In this document: positions 21,430 through 29,327 of the stretch, piece after piece | Layout: every line of letters begins with the position of its first letter | Position numbering within the stretch: the stretch's first letter is position 1 | From: Collinsella sp. TF08-11AT | GTDB taxonomy: Bacteria; Actinomycetota; Coriobacteriia; Coriobacteriales; Coriobacteriaceae | Reading direction: 5' to 3' | Assembly: GCF_003437035.1 (NCBI RefSeq) | Contig: NZ_QSRL01000006.1 | Span: forward strand, 1 to 64,000 | DNA: 64,000 nt | Position numbers and translations under genes: made by a program | Notes under the pieces: model-generated | Told to the model about the DNA's origin: nothing | The model's input: only the letters and a program-made list of their open reading frames with translations | Database searches by the model: none

Positions 21430-21630
21430 TCTTCAAATTCAACTAACCTGACAATCGATTCATATAGCAGAGGCCCCTTGGCCGTTAGTTTGATACAAGT
21501 TCCGCACGAGCCGGAAAGCACTTAATGTGCTTTCCGTGCGAGCAGGACTGTTCGCAGTAGCAAACTAAAGGCCAAGGGGCCCAGTCAACCTAACAGCAGC
21601 GATTACTCGGCAGTTAGTTGAATTTGAAGA
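21430..21630. repeat. Nested palindrome B with conserved core
   Basis: Core arms 21472-21492 and 21561-21581 pair over 21 bases with one mismatch. Inside are AGTTCCGCA, a 9-bp stem GGAAAGCAC/GTGCTTTCC closing a TTAAT loop, and AGGACTGT. Further out an 18-base perfect inverted repeat (21430-21447 and 21613-21630) extends into the last codons of the glycosyltransferase gene, so that gene's 3' end is duplicated in inverted orientation beyond the palindrome. Confidence 0.8.
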
Positions 21631-22645
21631 TCTTTGAGGCAAGACGGTATAGGCCGAGTGTGGTTTTGTCTCCGGCACGACCGCGGAGGTTAGTGAAGAA
21701 GCCGACCACGCCGTAGCGAGCACGACGATACATGCGCTCGTCGTAGGCCTTTAAATCGCTCCATAGCGTCTTCAGGCGCTCATCGGCGAAATCCTCGTCG
21801 GAAAGCTTGGTGAGCACCGAGCAGATCGCCATCATCATGGTGAAGTAGCCCATCATGTACGAACGCAGACGCGACGACTCGACATCGCTGTACAGGTGGT
21901 ACGACTCCATCATGATACGCGTAACACGGAACTGCTGGTCCAGACGCTTGACCATCGTGGCCTCGTTGACACTCTGGCCCTCGCGACCGATAAAGTAGCG
22001 ATAGAGGTCGATGTCGGCGTAGTACATGGTCTTGCAACGCGGCAGCGGCACGTAGGCGTAGATGTTGTCCACATAGAACGTGTGCGGCGGCATGGGCAGG
22101 TTGGACTCGCGCAGCACATCTGTGCGATAGCACAGGCTGTGCATGAGCAGATTCTGGTCCAAACGGAAATGGCCGATCTGGTCCCAGGTAAAGATCTTTT
22201 TTCGCGGCAGGGCAAACTTGTAACCAATGGCAGTATGAGTACCCTCGTAAACCTTCTCGTACACGTAGTTCGAGATAAACAGGTCAACGCGCTGGTCGCG
22301 CTCTTCAAAGCCGCGCAGAATCGACAGCATGGTCGAAAGGGCAGCGCCGTCAAGCCAGTCGTCCGAGTCGACAACCTTGTAGTAGGTGCCCTGCGCCTCG
22401 CGCAGACCCGAAAGGACGGCAATACCGTGACCGCCATTCTCCTGGTGCACCGCGCGGATGATTCCAGGATAACGGGCCTCCCACTCGTCGGCCTTGGCGG
22501 CCGTCTCGTCCTTGGAGCCGTCGTCCACCACGATAATCTCGATATCGGTGGCGAAATTGCTCCCCTCCAAAATGGAGGTGATGCAATGGTCCATGTCCTT
22601 GGCGGCGTTATACGAGGGAATACCGAATGTTATGACTTTATGCAT
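21614..22645 (-). CDS. Family 2 glycosyltransferase
   Basis: GT-A fold glycosyltransferase of 343 residues. It begins HKVITFGIPSYNAAKDMDHC and has nucleotide-sugar motifs IEIIVVDDGSKDET near residue 42 and YYKVVDSDDWLDG (DXD-like) near 88. It probably adds a sugar to a surface glycan. The start at 22645 is inside the end of the UDP-galactopyranose mutase gene (8-base overlap), so the two are coupled and galactofuranose may be the donated sugar; that is inference. A start 18 bases earlier is possible. The C-terminus lies inside palindrome B. Confidence 0.85.
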   Translation of the reverse strand: MHKVITFGIPSYNAAKDMDHCITSILEGSNFATDIEIIVVDDGSKDETAAKADEWEARYPGIIRAVHQENGGHGIAVLSGLREAQGTYYKVVDSDDWLDGAALSTMLSILRGFEERDQRVDLFISNYVYEKVYEGTHTAIGYKFALPRKKIFTWDQIGHFRLDQNLLMHSLCYRTDVLRESNLPMPPHTFYVDNIYAYVPLPRCKTMYYADIDLYRYFIGREGQSVNEATMVKRLDQQFRVTRIMMESYHLYSDVESSRLRSYMMGYFTMMMAICSVLTKLSDEDFADERLKTLWSDLKAYDERMYRRARYGVVGFFTNLRGRAGDKTTLGLYRLASKIFKFN

Positions 22646-23840
22646 GGCAGGCGATAATCTCATCCGAAAGATCGAGGGCGGAATTGGTCACGGCGTCCAT
22701 ATCGTAGTAACGATACTCGGCCAGACGACCCACCGGGTGGAAGTTCGTCAGGTTCTGGACGCGCTCAAGATAGCGCTCATAGAGCTCACGGTTCTCGGGC
22801 TCAAGAATGGCGTAGTACGGCGTCTCGCCCGAGCCGGGCGTATAGGCCTTGGAGTACTCCTTCATGATGGTGGTCTTGCCGGGCAGGACCTGACCAGTCA
22901 TGTTCTTGAACTCGGTGATACGCGTGTAATCCTCGCTCGTGGTGTAATTGACGGTGCCCACAGGCTGGAACTGGTCCATATCGAGCGTCTCGAACTTCAT
23001 ATCGAGCGTACGGTACGGCAGAGCGCCCAGGTCGAGGTTGAACAGCTCATCGAGCGGACCGGTATAAACGATCTCGCCGCCATAGACCTTACCGTCGATC
23101 TTGACGGTGGTCTCGTCGATCTCGAAGAGGTCGCGGGCGTCCACGTCGCAGAACACATCAATCAGATCGTGGTCGAGCATATGCTCGAACAGCGCGGTAT
23201 AGCCGTCCTGCGGCATGCCCTGGAAGGGAGCCTGCGGGAAGTAGCGGTCATCATCGCCCACAAAGATGGGAACGCGGCCGGTGATCGAGGGGTCGATCTG
23301 ATCGGGCGTCTGGCCCCACTGCTTCATGGTGTAATGCAAAAAGACGTTCTCGTAGACGTAATCGGCGACCTCGGCAAGATCCGGGTCGTTCTTCTTACGC
23401 AGCTCCATGATGGGCACCTTGACATCCTTGCCAAAGGTCTCCACGAGCTTCTGATACAGCTCCTCGCCGCGCTCGTCACCAAAGGCGAGCTTGAGACTCG
23501 CATGGTTGAAAGGCACGGGCATAAGGGTGCCGTTGATGTTGGCGAGCACCTTGTGCTGATAATCCGTCCACTTGGTAAAGCGCGACAGGAAATTGTGCAC
23601 GCGCTCGTTAAAGGTGTGATAGATATGCGGACCGTACTCGTGGACCAGGATTCCGGCCTCGTCAGTGCAGTCATAGGCATTGCCCGCAATGTGGCTACGG
23701 CGCTCCAAAACGGCAACACGATAGCCGATGGTCTCGGCAAGACGGCGGGCGCAAACGGCACCGGCATATCCAGCACCGACGACAATCATGTCGTACGCGC
23801 CGGCGTTAAAGCCTTCAGGCAGGCCTGAGGTAATCTGCAT
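22638..23840 (-). CDS. glf: UDP-galactopyranose mutase
   Basis: Flavoenzyme converting UDP-galactopyranose to UDP-galactofuranose for cell-surface glycans. The 400-residue protein has the FAD Rossmann motif DMIVVGAGYAGAVCARRLAE near residue 17, then RSHIAGNAYD and YGPHIYHTFNERV, and GLF-domain features VNYTTSEDYTRITEFKN and EPENRELYERY. AAGGAGTATCG precedes the ATG. First gene of a two-gene operon with the glycosyltransferase. Confidence 0.95.
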   Translation of the reverse strand: MQITSGLPEGFNAGAYDMIVVGAGYAGAVCARRLAETIGYRVAVLERRSHIAGNAYDCTDEAGILVHEYGPHIYHTFNERVHNFLSRFTKWTDYQHKVLANINGTLMPVPFNHASLKLAFGDERGEELYQKLVETFGKDVKVPIMELRKKNDPDLAEVADYVYENVFLHYTMKQWGQTPDQIDPSITGRVPIFVGDDDRYFPQAPFQGMPQDGYTALFEHMLDHDLIDVFCDVDARDLFEIDETTVKIDGKVYGGEIVYTGPLDELFNLDLGALPYRTLDMKFETLDMDQFQPVGTVNYTTSEDYTRITEFKNMTGQVLPGKTTIMKEYSKAYTPGSGETPYYAILEPENRELYERYLERVQNLTNFHPVGRLAEYRYYDMDAVTNSALDLSDEIIACHA

Positions 23841-23918
23841 CGATACTCCTTGTCAAAAGCCACGGGCTCGTTAGCTGGGCTTTTCTCGAACATTCTTCGA
23901 GACATATTTATCAGAGCG

Positions 23919-23944
23919 ATTATAGCGCTAATGCGTCCTATAAT
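23919..23944. promoter_or_regulatory. Divergent -10 hexamers for glf and pta
   Basis: TATAAT on the minus strand at 23919-23924 (toward glf, 78 bases from its ATG) and TATAAT on the plus strand at 23939-23944 (toward pta, 128 bases from its ATG). No strong -35 is visible for either. The two promoters would overlap back to back. Confidence 0.55.
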
Positions 23945-23997
23945 GAGCTTGCCACACAAGGAAAGCTCAAGCACCGCGGCGTACATAATTGAAAGGT

Positions 23998-24018
23998 AAA
24001 CCCGCTAGCAGCGGGTTT
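23998..24018 (+). promoter_or_regulatory. Leader hairpin of pta
   Basis: Perfect 9-bp stem AAACCCGCT/AGCGGGTTT with a three-base loop, then ATTCG, in the pta 5' leader 53 bases before the ATG. It has terminator shape and could act as an attenuator. Confidence 0.5.
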
Positions 24019-24071
24019 ATTCGTGAACAGCCGGGCGCCTGGAGCTTAGCGAAACGCTTGCAAGGAGTAAC

Positions 24072-25052
24072 ATGAGCGATTTCCTAAACCGTATGAAGTC
24101 TGCCGCCAAGGCCGACCTTAAGACCATCGTCCTGCCCGAGGGCGAGGATCCGCGCACCATCGTCGCGGCCAACAAGATCATCGAGGAAGGCCTGGCCAAC
24201 ATCGTCATCCTGGGCGATCCCAACGAGATCAACGTCCCCGGCGCCACCGTCATCGATCCGCGCAACGCCGAGAAGCACGAGGAGTACGCGCAGAAGTTTG
24301 CCGAGCTCCGCGCCAAGAAGGGCGTTACCATCGAGCAGGCTCGAGCCCAGGTGATGGACGCCACCTACTTTGGCACCATGATGGTCAAGATGGGCGATGC
24401 TGACGGCCTGGTCTCCGGCGCCTGCCACTCTACCGCCGACACCCTGCGCCCCGCGCTGCAGATCCTCAAGACCGCCCCGGGCACAAAGCTGGTCTCGGCC
24501 TTCTTCGTGATGTGCACCGACACCCCGCAGTTCGGCACCGACGGCACGCTGATCTTCGCCGACTGCGGCCTCAACATCAACCCGTCCTCCGACGAGCTAT
24601 CCGAGATCGCCATCGCCTCCGCTCACTCCTGGTCCACCTTTATGGGCAGCGTCGAGCCGCACGTGGCCATGCTTTCCTACTCCACCATGGGCTCCGCCGG
24701 CGGCGAGGTCGCCAAGAAGGTCCAGGAGGCCGTTAAGTTCTGCAAGGAGAAGGCTCCCGAGCTCGCCATCGATGGCGACCTGCAGCTCGACGCCGCCATC
24801 GTTCCCACCGTCGCCCAGCTCAAGGCCCCCGGCTCCTCCGTTGCCGGCAAGGCCAACGTGCTTGTGTTCCCCGATCTCGAGGCCGGCAACATCGGCTACA
24901 AGCTGGTCCAGCGCTTCGCCGGCGCCGACGCTTACGGCCCCATCCTGCAGGGCATCGCCAAGCCGGTTAACGACCTTTCGCGCGGCTGCTCTGCCGACGA
25001 CATCGTGGGTGTCGTAGCCATCACCGCCGTCCAGGCTCAGATGGCTGAGTAG
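24072..25052 (+). CDS. pta: Phosphate acetyltransferase
   Basis: Interconverts acetyl-CoA and acetyl phosphate; with acetate kinase it yields ATP and acetate. The 326-residue protein is the short (class I) form with only the catalytic domain: LKTIVLPEGEDPRTIVAANKI at the N-terminus, DADGLVSGACHSTADTLRP near residue 117, and SYSTMGSAGGEVAKKV near 206. AAGGAG lies five bases before the ATG. The two acetate kinase genes lie just downstream on the opposite strand, convergent with it. Confidence 0.95.
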   Translation: MSDFLNRMKSAAKADLKTIVLPEGEDPRTIVAANKIIEEGLANIVILGDPNEINVPGATVIDPRNAEKHEEYAQKFAELRAKKGVTIEQARAQVMDATYFGTMMVKMGDADGLVSGACHSTADTLRPALQILKTAPGTKLVSAFFVMCTDTPQFGTDGTLIFADCGLNINPSSDELSEIAIASAHSWSTFMGSVEPHVAMLSYSTMGSAGGEVAKKVQEAVKFCKEKAPELAIDGDLQLDAAIVPTVAQLKAPGSSVAGKANVLVFPDLEAGNIGYKLVQRFAGADAYGPILQGIAKPVNDLSRGCSADDIVGVVAITAVQAQMAE

Positions 25053-25067
25053 CGGACGCACTCGCCC

Positions 25068-25199
25068 GAAGGCCGTACGGGCTAACCCCTGAAAACGTCC
25101 CCGACCAATGAAACGCCCCCGTTCTGCTCCTTCGGAGCTACGAACGGGGGCGTTTCTGGTTCTGCGGAATGTTTTCAGGGGTTAGCCCGTACGGCCTTC
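25068..25199. repeat. Long-arm palindrome C after pta
   Basis: Perfect 29-base outer arms (25068-25096 and 25171-25199). Inside is a 14-bp stem AAACGCCCCCGTTC/GAACGGGGGCGTTT capped by GCTCC/GGAGC. On the minus strand the inner flanks read ATTCCGCA and GGGGAC, like AGTTCCGCA and AGGACTGT of palindromes A and B. It begins 16 bases after the pta stop and probably serves as its transcript end. Confidence 0.75.
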
Positions 25200-25349
25200 T
25201 ACTGCTACGAAGCATTCAGAGCATCTGGAGTGGACGGCGGCTTGGCTACGAGCTGGGGCTGAGGATCTGAATGGATGGGTGTCGTTGCTGGGAGCGCAGG
25301 CGTTACTGGTGATGATCACTTTGGGACTGGAATTTCCGCCTGCTAGCAA
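25200..25349. other. Gene-free stretch between pta and ackA
   Basis: About 150 bases without a supported gene, hairpin or repeat, between palindrome C and the ackA terminator. Confidence 0.4.
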
Positions 25350-25383
25350 AAAGGCCTCCTGAGCTGCTGCTCAGGAGGCCTTT
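25350..25383 (-). terminator. Terminator of the first ackA
   Basis: 15-bp perfect stem AAAGGCCTCCTGAGC/GCTCAGGAGGCCTTT with a four-base loop, T-rich on both strands, 22 bases past the ackA stop. Confidence 0.85.
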
Positions 25384-25405
25384 CGTTCAATCGCAAGCGA
25401 ACGCA

Positions 25406-26584
25406 CTAGTTATTCGCGGTCAGACGCTCGACGTCGTGGGCGATCATGTATTCCTCGTCGGTGGGGATGACCATGACCGTGACGGCGGAACCGGCGGCGC
25501 TGATGACCTGCGGACCGTTGCCCACGGCCTCGCGGTTCTTGTTGTTGTCGATGCGCACGCCCAGCCACTCGAAGCAGTCGCAGAAGGCCTTGCGGATCGA
25601 CCAGTCATTCTCGCCGATGCCGGCGGTAAAGGTAATGGTGTCGACGCCCGCCATGGAAGCGATCATGGAGCCGGCCTGCTGCATGGCCTTGTAGGCGAAC
25701 ATATCGAAGGCGAGCAGGCAGCGCTCGTCGCCCTCGGAGGCGCGCGTACGGATGTCACGGGCGTCGTTGGAGATGCCCGAGATGGCAAGCAGACCAGACT
25801 GCCTGTTCATCATGTCATCGACTTCCTGGTAGCTGTAGCCGCCCTCGCGCTGCAGGTAGCACACGGTAGCCGGGTCAATGGAACCACAACGGGTGCCCAT
25901 CATCAGGCCGTCGAGCGGCGTGAGACCCATCGTGGTATCGCGGCATACACCGTCCTCGATGGCGGCAAGCGAGGCGCCGTTGCCCAAATGGCACGAGAGC
26001 AGGCGGTGGCAGCGCGAGCCCAGGATCTCCTTGGCCATCATCCACTCATAGCGGTGACTCGTGCCGTGGGCACCGTACTTGCGCACGTGGTACTTGTCGC
26101 ACACGTCCTTGGGCAGCGCGTAGGTGTAGGCGACCTCGGGCATGGTCATGTGGAACGAGGTGTCGAAGACGGCCACGTTGGGCAGCTCCGGATACTTCTC
26201 GCGGCAATATTCGATTGCCGCGGCCTCGCCGTAATTGTGCAGCGGGGCGAGCGGAGCAACCTCGAGGATCTTAGCCATGACCTCATCGTCGACGACCGCG
26301 GAATCATCGAAGTGCCAGCCACCCTGAACGATACGGTGGCCGATGCCATCGATCGTAAAGTCGGTCTTCTCGAGCTCCTCGAGCACGCGCGCAATGGCGC
26401 AGCGATGATCGGGAAAAGGAATCTCCTCGGTCTGCTTGGCACCACCGTTCTCGGAGTGGCCAAAGATGCCCATGTCCGAGCCGATACGCTCGCAGTTGCC
26501 CTTGGCGAAAACCTCGCGGGTATCGGTATCCAAAAGCTGATATTTAAGGCTCGAGCTGCCGGCGTTGACAACAAGTACGTTCAT
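25406..26584 (-). CDS. ackA: Acetate kinase, copy 1
   Basis: Transfers phosphate between acetyl phosphate and ADP, giving ATP and acetate. The 392-residue protein keeps the ASKHA motifs of the family: VVNAGSSSLKYQL at the N-terminus, GHRIVQGG with the substrate Arg, KYGAHGTSHRY, LSCHLGNGASLAAIEDG, MGTRCGSIDPA, SGISNDARD and FTAGIGENDWSIR. These match characterised AckA enzymes except Q for H in HRIVQGG. It lies 164 bases downstream of a second ackA, with a terminator between, so each has its own transcript. This copy carries the canonical active-site residues. Confidence 0.95.
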   Translation of the reverse strand: MNVLVVNAGSSSLKYQLLDTDTREVFAKGNCERIGSDMGIFGHSENGGAKQTEEIPFPDHRCAIARVLEELEKTDFTIDGIGHRIVQGGWHFDDSAVVDDEVMAKILEVAPLAPLHNYGEAAAIEYCREKYPELPNVAVFDTSFHMTMPEVAYTYALPKDVCDKYHVRKYGAHGTSHRYEWMMAKEILGSRCHRLLSCHLGNGASLAAIEDGVCRDTTMGLTPLDGLMMGTRCGSIDPATVCYLQREGGYSYQEVDDMMNRQSGLLAISGISNDARDIRTRASEGDERCLLAFDMFAYKAMQQAGSMIASMAGVDTITFTAGIGENDWSIRKAFCDCFEWLGVRIDNNKNREAVGNGPQVISAAGSAVTVMVIPTDEEYMIAHDVERLTANN

Positions 26585-26651
26585 GAGACTCCTTTGCAGT
26601 GCGATACGGTCGGCGCAGACCCCTTAAGGCGGCCGTATGTTAATAAGAAGT

Positions 26652-26668
26652 TATCACAACTTGATAAA
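26652..26668. promoter_or_regulatory. Possible operator upstream of ackA copy 1
   Basis: Inverted repeat TTATCA-CAACT-TGATAA about 70 bases upstream of the ATG, in the AT-rich spacer between the ackA genes. Regulator unknown. Confidence 0.35.
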
Positions 26669-26703
26669 TAGCTATCAGGCATATCGCCCAACGAGTTCAA
26701 AAG

Positions 26704-26736
26704 AGGGGCTGAACGGCGCTCGGTCGTCCAGCCCCT
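26704..26736 (-). terminator. Terminator of the second ackA
   Basis: 8-bp stem AGGGGCTG/CAGCCCCT with adjoining GAGGGG/CCCCTC pairing, followed on the minus strand by CTTTTG, just past the ackA copy 2 stop. Confidence 0.75.
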
Positions 26737-26748
26737 CCCCTCTTGCAA

Positions 26749-27927
26749 TTACTTGCCGTTGACGATGCGCTCGACGTCGGAAGCGATCATGAACTCCTCG
26801 TCCGTGGGGATGACGAAAATCTTGACCTTGGAATCCTTGGCAGACAGGCACCAAGCGCCGTCACCACGCAGGGCGTTGCGGGCATGATCCATCTTGACGT
26901 CCATAAAGGCCAGGCGGTCGGCAACGCCGGCGCGGACGGCCGGAGCGTGCTCGCCGATGCCGGCGGTAAAGACCAGGGTGTCCATACCGCACATAGAAGT
27001 GGCCATCTCGGCAGCCTTGGCGGCAATCTTGTAGACAAACATGTCGAAGGCGAGCTGAGCCTCGGGGTCGCCAGCGGCAGCGAGCTCCTCGACGTTGCGG
27101 CAATCGTTGGTCTTGCCACCGGTCACAGCCAAAAGGCCGGACTTCTTGTTCATCATCTCGTCAACCTCGTCGAAGGTGTAGCCGCCCTCGCGCTGCAGGT
27201 AGCACACGGTAGCCGGGTCGATGGAGCCACAGCGGGTGCCCATCATGACGCCGTCAAGCGGGGTGAGACCCATGGTGGTGTCCATGCACTTGCCGTCCTC
27301 GATGGCGCACAGGGAGGCACCGGAACCGATGTGGCACACGACGACCTTGCGGGCCCCGCCGTTGGTCATCTCGGCGACCTTCTTGGAGATGTAGCGGTAG
27401 CTGGTGCCGTGGGCGCCGTACTTACGAATGTGCAGCTTGTCGCAAACATCCTTGGGCAGAGCGTAAGTCTTGGCGACCTCGGGCATGTTGAAGTGGAAAG
27501 CGGTGTCATAGACCGTGACGTTGGGCAGGTCGGGATACTGCTCCAGGCAGTACTCGATAACGTTGGCCTCGGGGTTATTGTGCAGCGGGGCGAGCGGAGC
27601 AACCTCGCGGATCTTGGCGAGGACGTCCTCGTCGACGAGGGAGGAATCACCGAAGTACCAACCGCCCTGAACGATACGGTGGCCGATACCCTCGATCTTG
27701 ACGCCGTTGGCCTCGAGGTCCTTCAGGACGACCTCGATGGCGACCTTGTGGTCGGGGAACTCGATGTTCTCGGTCACCTTCTTGGAGCCGTTGGCAGCGT
27801 GGGTGAAGGTACCGCCGGTAAAACAGACGCGCTCGCAGGAGCCCTTTGCGGACACCTTGTGGGACTTGGTATCGATGACCTGATACTTAAGGGTCGAAGA
27901 TCCTGCGTTGACGACCAGAACGTTCAT
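26749..27927 (-). CDS. Acetate kinase paralogue, copy 2 with altered active-site motifs
   Basis: Second acyl-phosphate kinase of the AckA family, 392 residues, clearly paralogous to copy 1 along its whole length. It keeps VVNAGSSTLKYQV, GHRIVQGG, MGTRCGSIDPA and the D-C-R of the NDxRD segment. It differs at positions usually fixed: HLGNGAS reads HIGSGAS, HGTSH reads HGTSY, and GIGEN reads GIGEH. It may be a slower acetate kinase or one tuned to another short acyl phosphate; sequence cannot decide. It has its own terminator, so it is regulated apart from copy 1. Confidence 0.88.
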   Translation of the reverse strand: MNVLVVNAGSSTLKYQVIDTKSHKVSAKGSCERVCFTGGTFTHAANGSKKVTENIEFPDHKVAIEVVLKDLEANGVKIEGIGHRIVQGGWYFGDSSLVDEDVLAKIREVAPLAPLHNNPEANVIEYCLEQYPDLPNVTVYDTAFHFNMPEVAKTYALPKDVCDKLHIRKYGAHGTSYRYISKKVAEMTNGGARKVVVCHIGSGASLCAIEDGKCMDTTMGLTPLDGVMMGTRCGSIDPATVCYLQREGGYTFDEVDEMMNKKSGLLAVTGGKTNDCRNVEELAAAGDPEAQLAFDMFVYKIAAKAAEMATSMCGMDTLVFTAGIGEHAPAVRAGVADRLAFMDVKMDHARNALRGDGAWCLSAKDSKVKIFVIPTDEEFMIASDVERIVNGK

Positions 27928-27980
27928 GTGTCTCCCTACTAACAGGCGGTGTGGCGCCGCCAGGTTACATACGCTTCAAT

Positions 27981-28014
27981 AATAAACCCAAACGCCCTCG
28001 CGCTCGGGTTTATT
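27981..28014 (-). terminator. Terminator of the MFS gene
   Basis: 9-bp perfect stem AATAAACCC/GGGTTTATT, 33 bases past the MFS stop, followed on the minus strand by ATTG. Confidence 0.6.
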
Positions 28015-28047
28015 GCGTTGATATATAAGTTATCGGTGCCCAAATAC

Positions 28048-29208
28048 TCATGACCTTTGGCTTGTAAGACGAAATAGCGCGGGGATATACACAAGGGAAG
28101 AAATCCCGAGCGCGACAAGCAATACGACTCGAATGCCCGCAACGCTACTCAACACAGCGTTGAGCAGATAGAAAAGAACGGCACCCACCGCCACCATCTG
28201 GCTTTGAACCGAAATCAGTGAACAGCGCATCGAAGAATCGGCTGCCTTTTGAAAAATTGAGTATTTAATTGGAGCAAATAACGAGTACGCAACCGTCTGC
28301 AGCACATAGAACACGGGCAGCAAATTAGCCGGAGTAAGGGGGATCAAAAACAAAGCTGTCAATACTAAGCGAACGATGCCGCAAATACGCGCAAAGCGGC
28401 CCTTGTCGACATGAGCAATCGCACAGGGCACAATAAGTCCCATGGAGGCCGAGGCAAGGAGCTGAACCGCAATGGTCACACCCGAAGCGACGGCATTCAT
28501 TCCGCGACCCGCAAGCAGCAGTGAGAAAAAGTCTTCCAGGGCGACAAAAGCAAATGCCTGAGAACAGTCCATGACGAACGCCGAGCGAAGCGTGCCATTG
28601 CCCGCAATGGCAGTCCAAATCATCCTCGGGCTAATTTGGCTCATAGAAGCCGCAGCGCTACCTTTCCCTTTCGTTTCGGGAATGCAGGCAACGACAAGTA
28701 TCGTCAATACCATCGCAAAGATATCGGCCGAAAGACCGATGAAATATGCACCTTCTGACGAGATGAAGCCGCCCACACACGCGGAAAGAGCATAAGATGC
28801 GTAAAAGACGAATCGCTCAACCACATTAAGCCTAACGAGCTGATCTTGGGAGACGGAATCGATATAGATTGCCTCAATAGAACCGCTCACGCATGCGACG
28901 GCAAAACCCTTGAGGGCAAACGCACCTATCAAAAGCAGAGGAGATCGTATGAGGAGCAGGGCAGCGTAGTATCCGAGCATTCCCGCGATACCCACCAGGC
29001 CACTTATCTTTCGCCCAAATCTATCGGCGATATAGCCGGTAGGAATCTCGAGAGCAAATTTGCTTACCTGGTACGCAATCATCATGCCAGAAATCGCTAC
29101 CATCGAAAGCCCGACGAACTCAAGGTAAACCGTCAAAAAATACAAAATGGTGCTGAAGTTCGACAGAAAAACGAACGTCATATAAAGCAAAACCGTACGG
29201 TTTTTCAT
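28048..29208 (-). CDS. MFS transporter
   Basis: Major facilitator superfamily protein of 386 residues with about 12 hydrophobic helices. The loop 2-3 motif appears as GYIADRFGRKISGLVG near residue 66 and the second half starts after a loop near residue 190. It resembles multidrug or unknown-substrate efflux carriers. The start MKNRTVLLYM is chosen because GGAGG lies seven bases upstream. It follows a LysR-type regulator by 119 bases on the same strand, which suggests control by that regulator. Its base composition is less GC-rich than neighbours, hinting at later acquisition. Confidence 0.85.
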   Translation of the reverse strand: MKNRTVLLYMTFVFLSNFSTILYFLTVYLEFVGLSMVAISGMMIAYQVSKFALEIPTGYIADRFGRKISGLVGIAGMLGYYAALLLIRSPLLLIGAFALKGFAVACVSGSIEAIYIDSVSQDQLVRLNVVERFVFYASYALSACVGGFISSEGAYFIGLSADIFAMVLTILVVACIPETKGKGSAAASMSQISPRMIWTAIAGNGTLRSAFVMDCSQAFAFVALEDFFSLLLAGRGMNAVASGVTIAVQLLASASMGLIVPCAIAHVDKGRFARICGIVRLVLTALFLIPLTPANLLPVFYVLQTVAYSLFAPIKYSIFQKAADSSMRCSLISVQSQMVAVGAVLFYLLNAVLSSVAGIRVVLLVALGISSLVYIPALFRLTSQRS

Positions 29209-29327
29209 GCTCCGCCCTCCAAGAGTCAGCAATCTAAATCGGAATCTTGGAAAAGCATGAGGGCAAAGCTGTCAGCTATGTGTTACAAGGCGTCAATAAT
29301 CACTTGACGTCTCGAAGCCAATTAATT

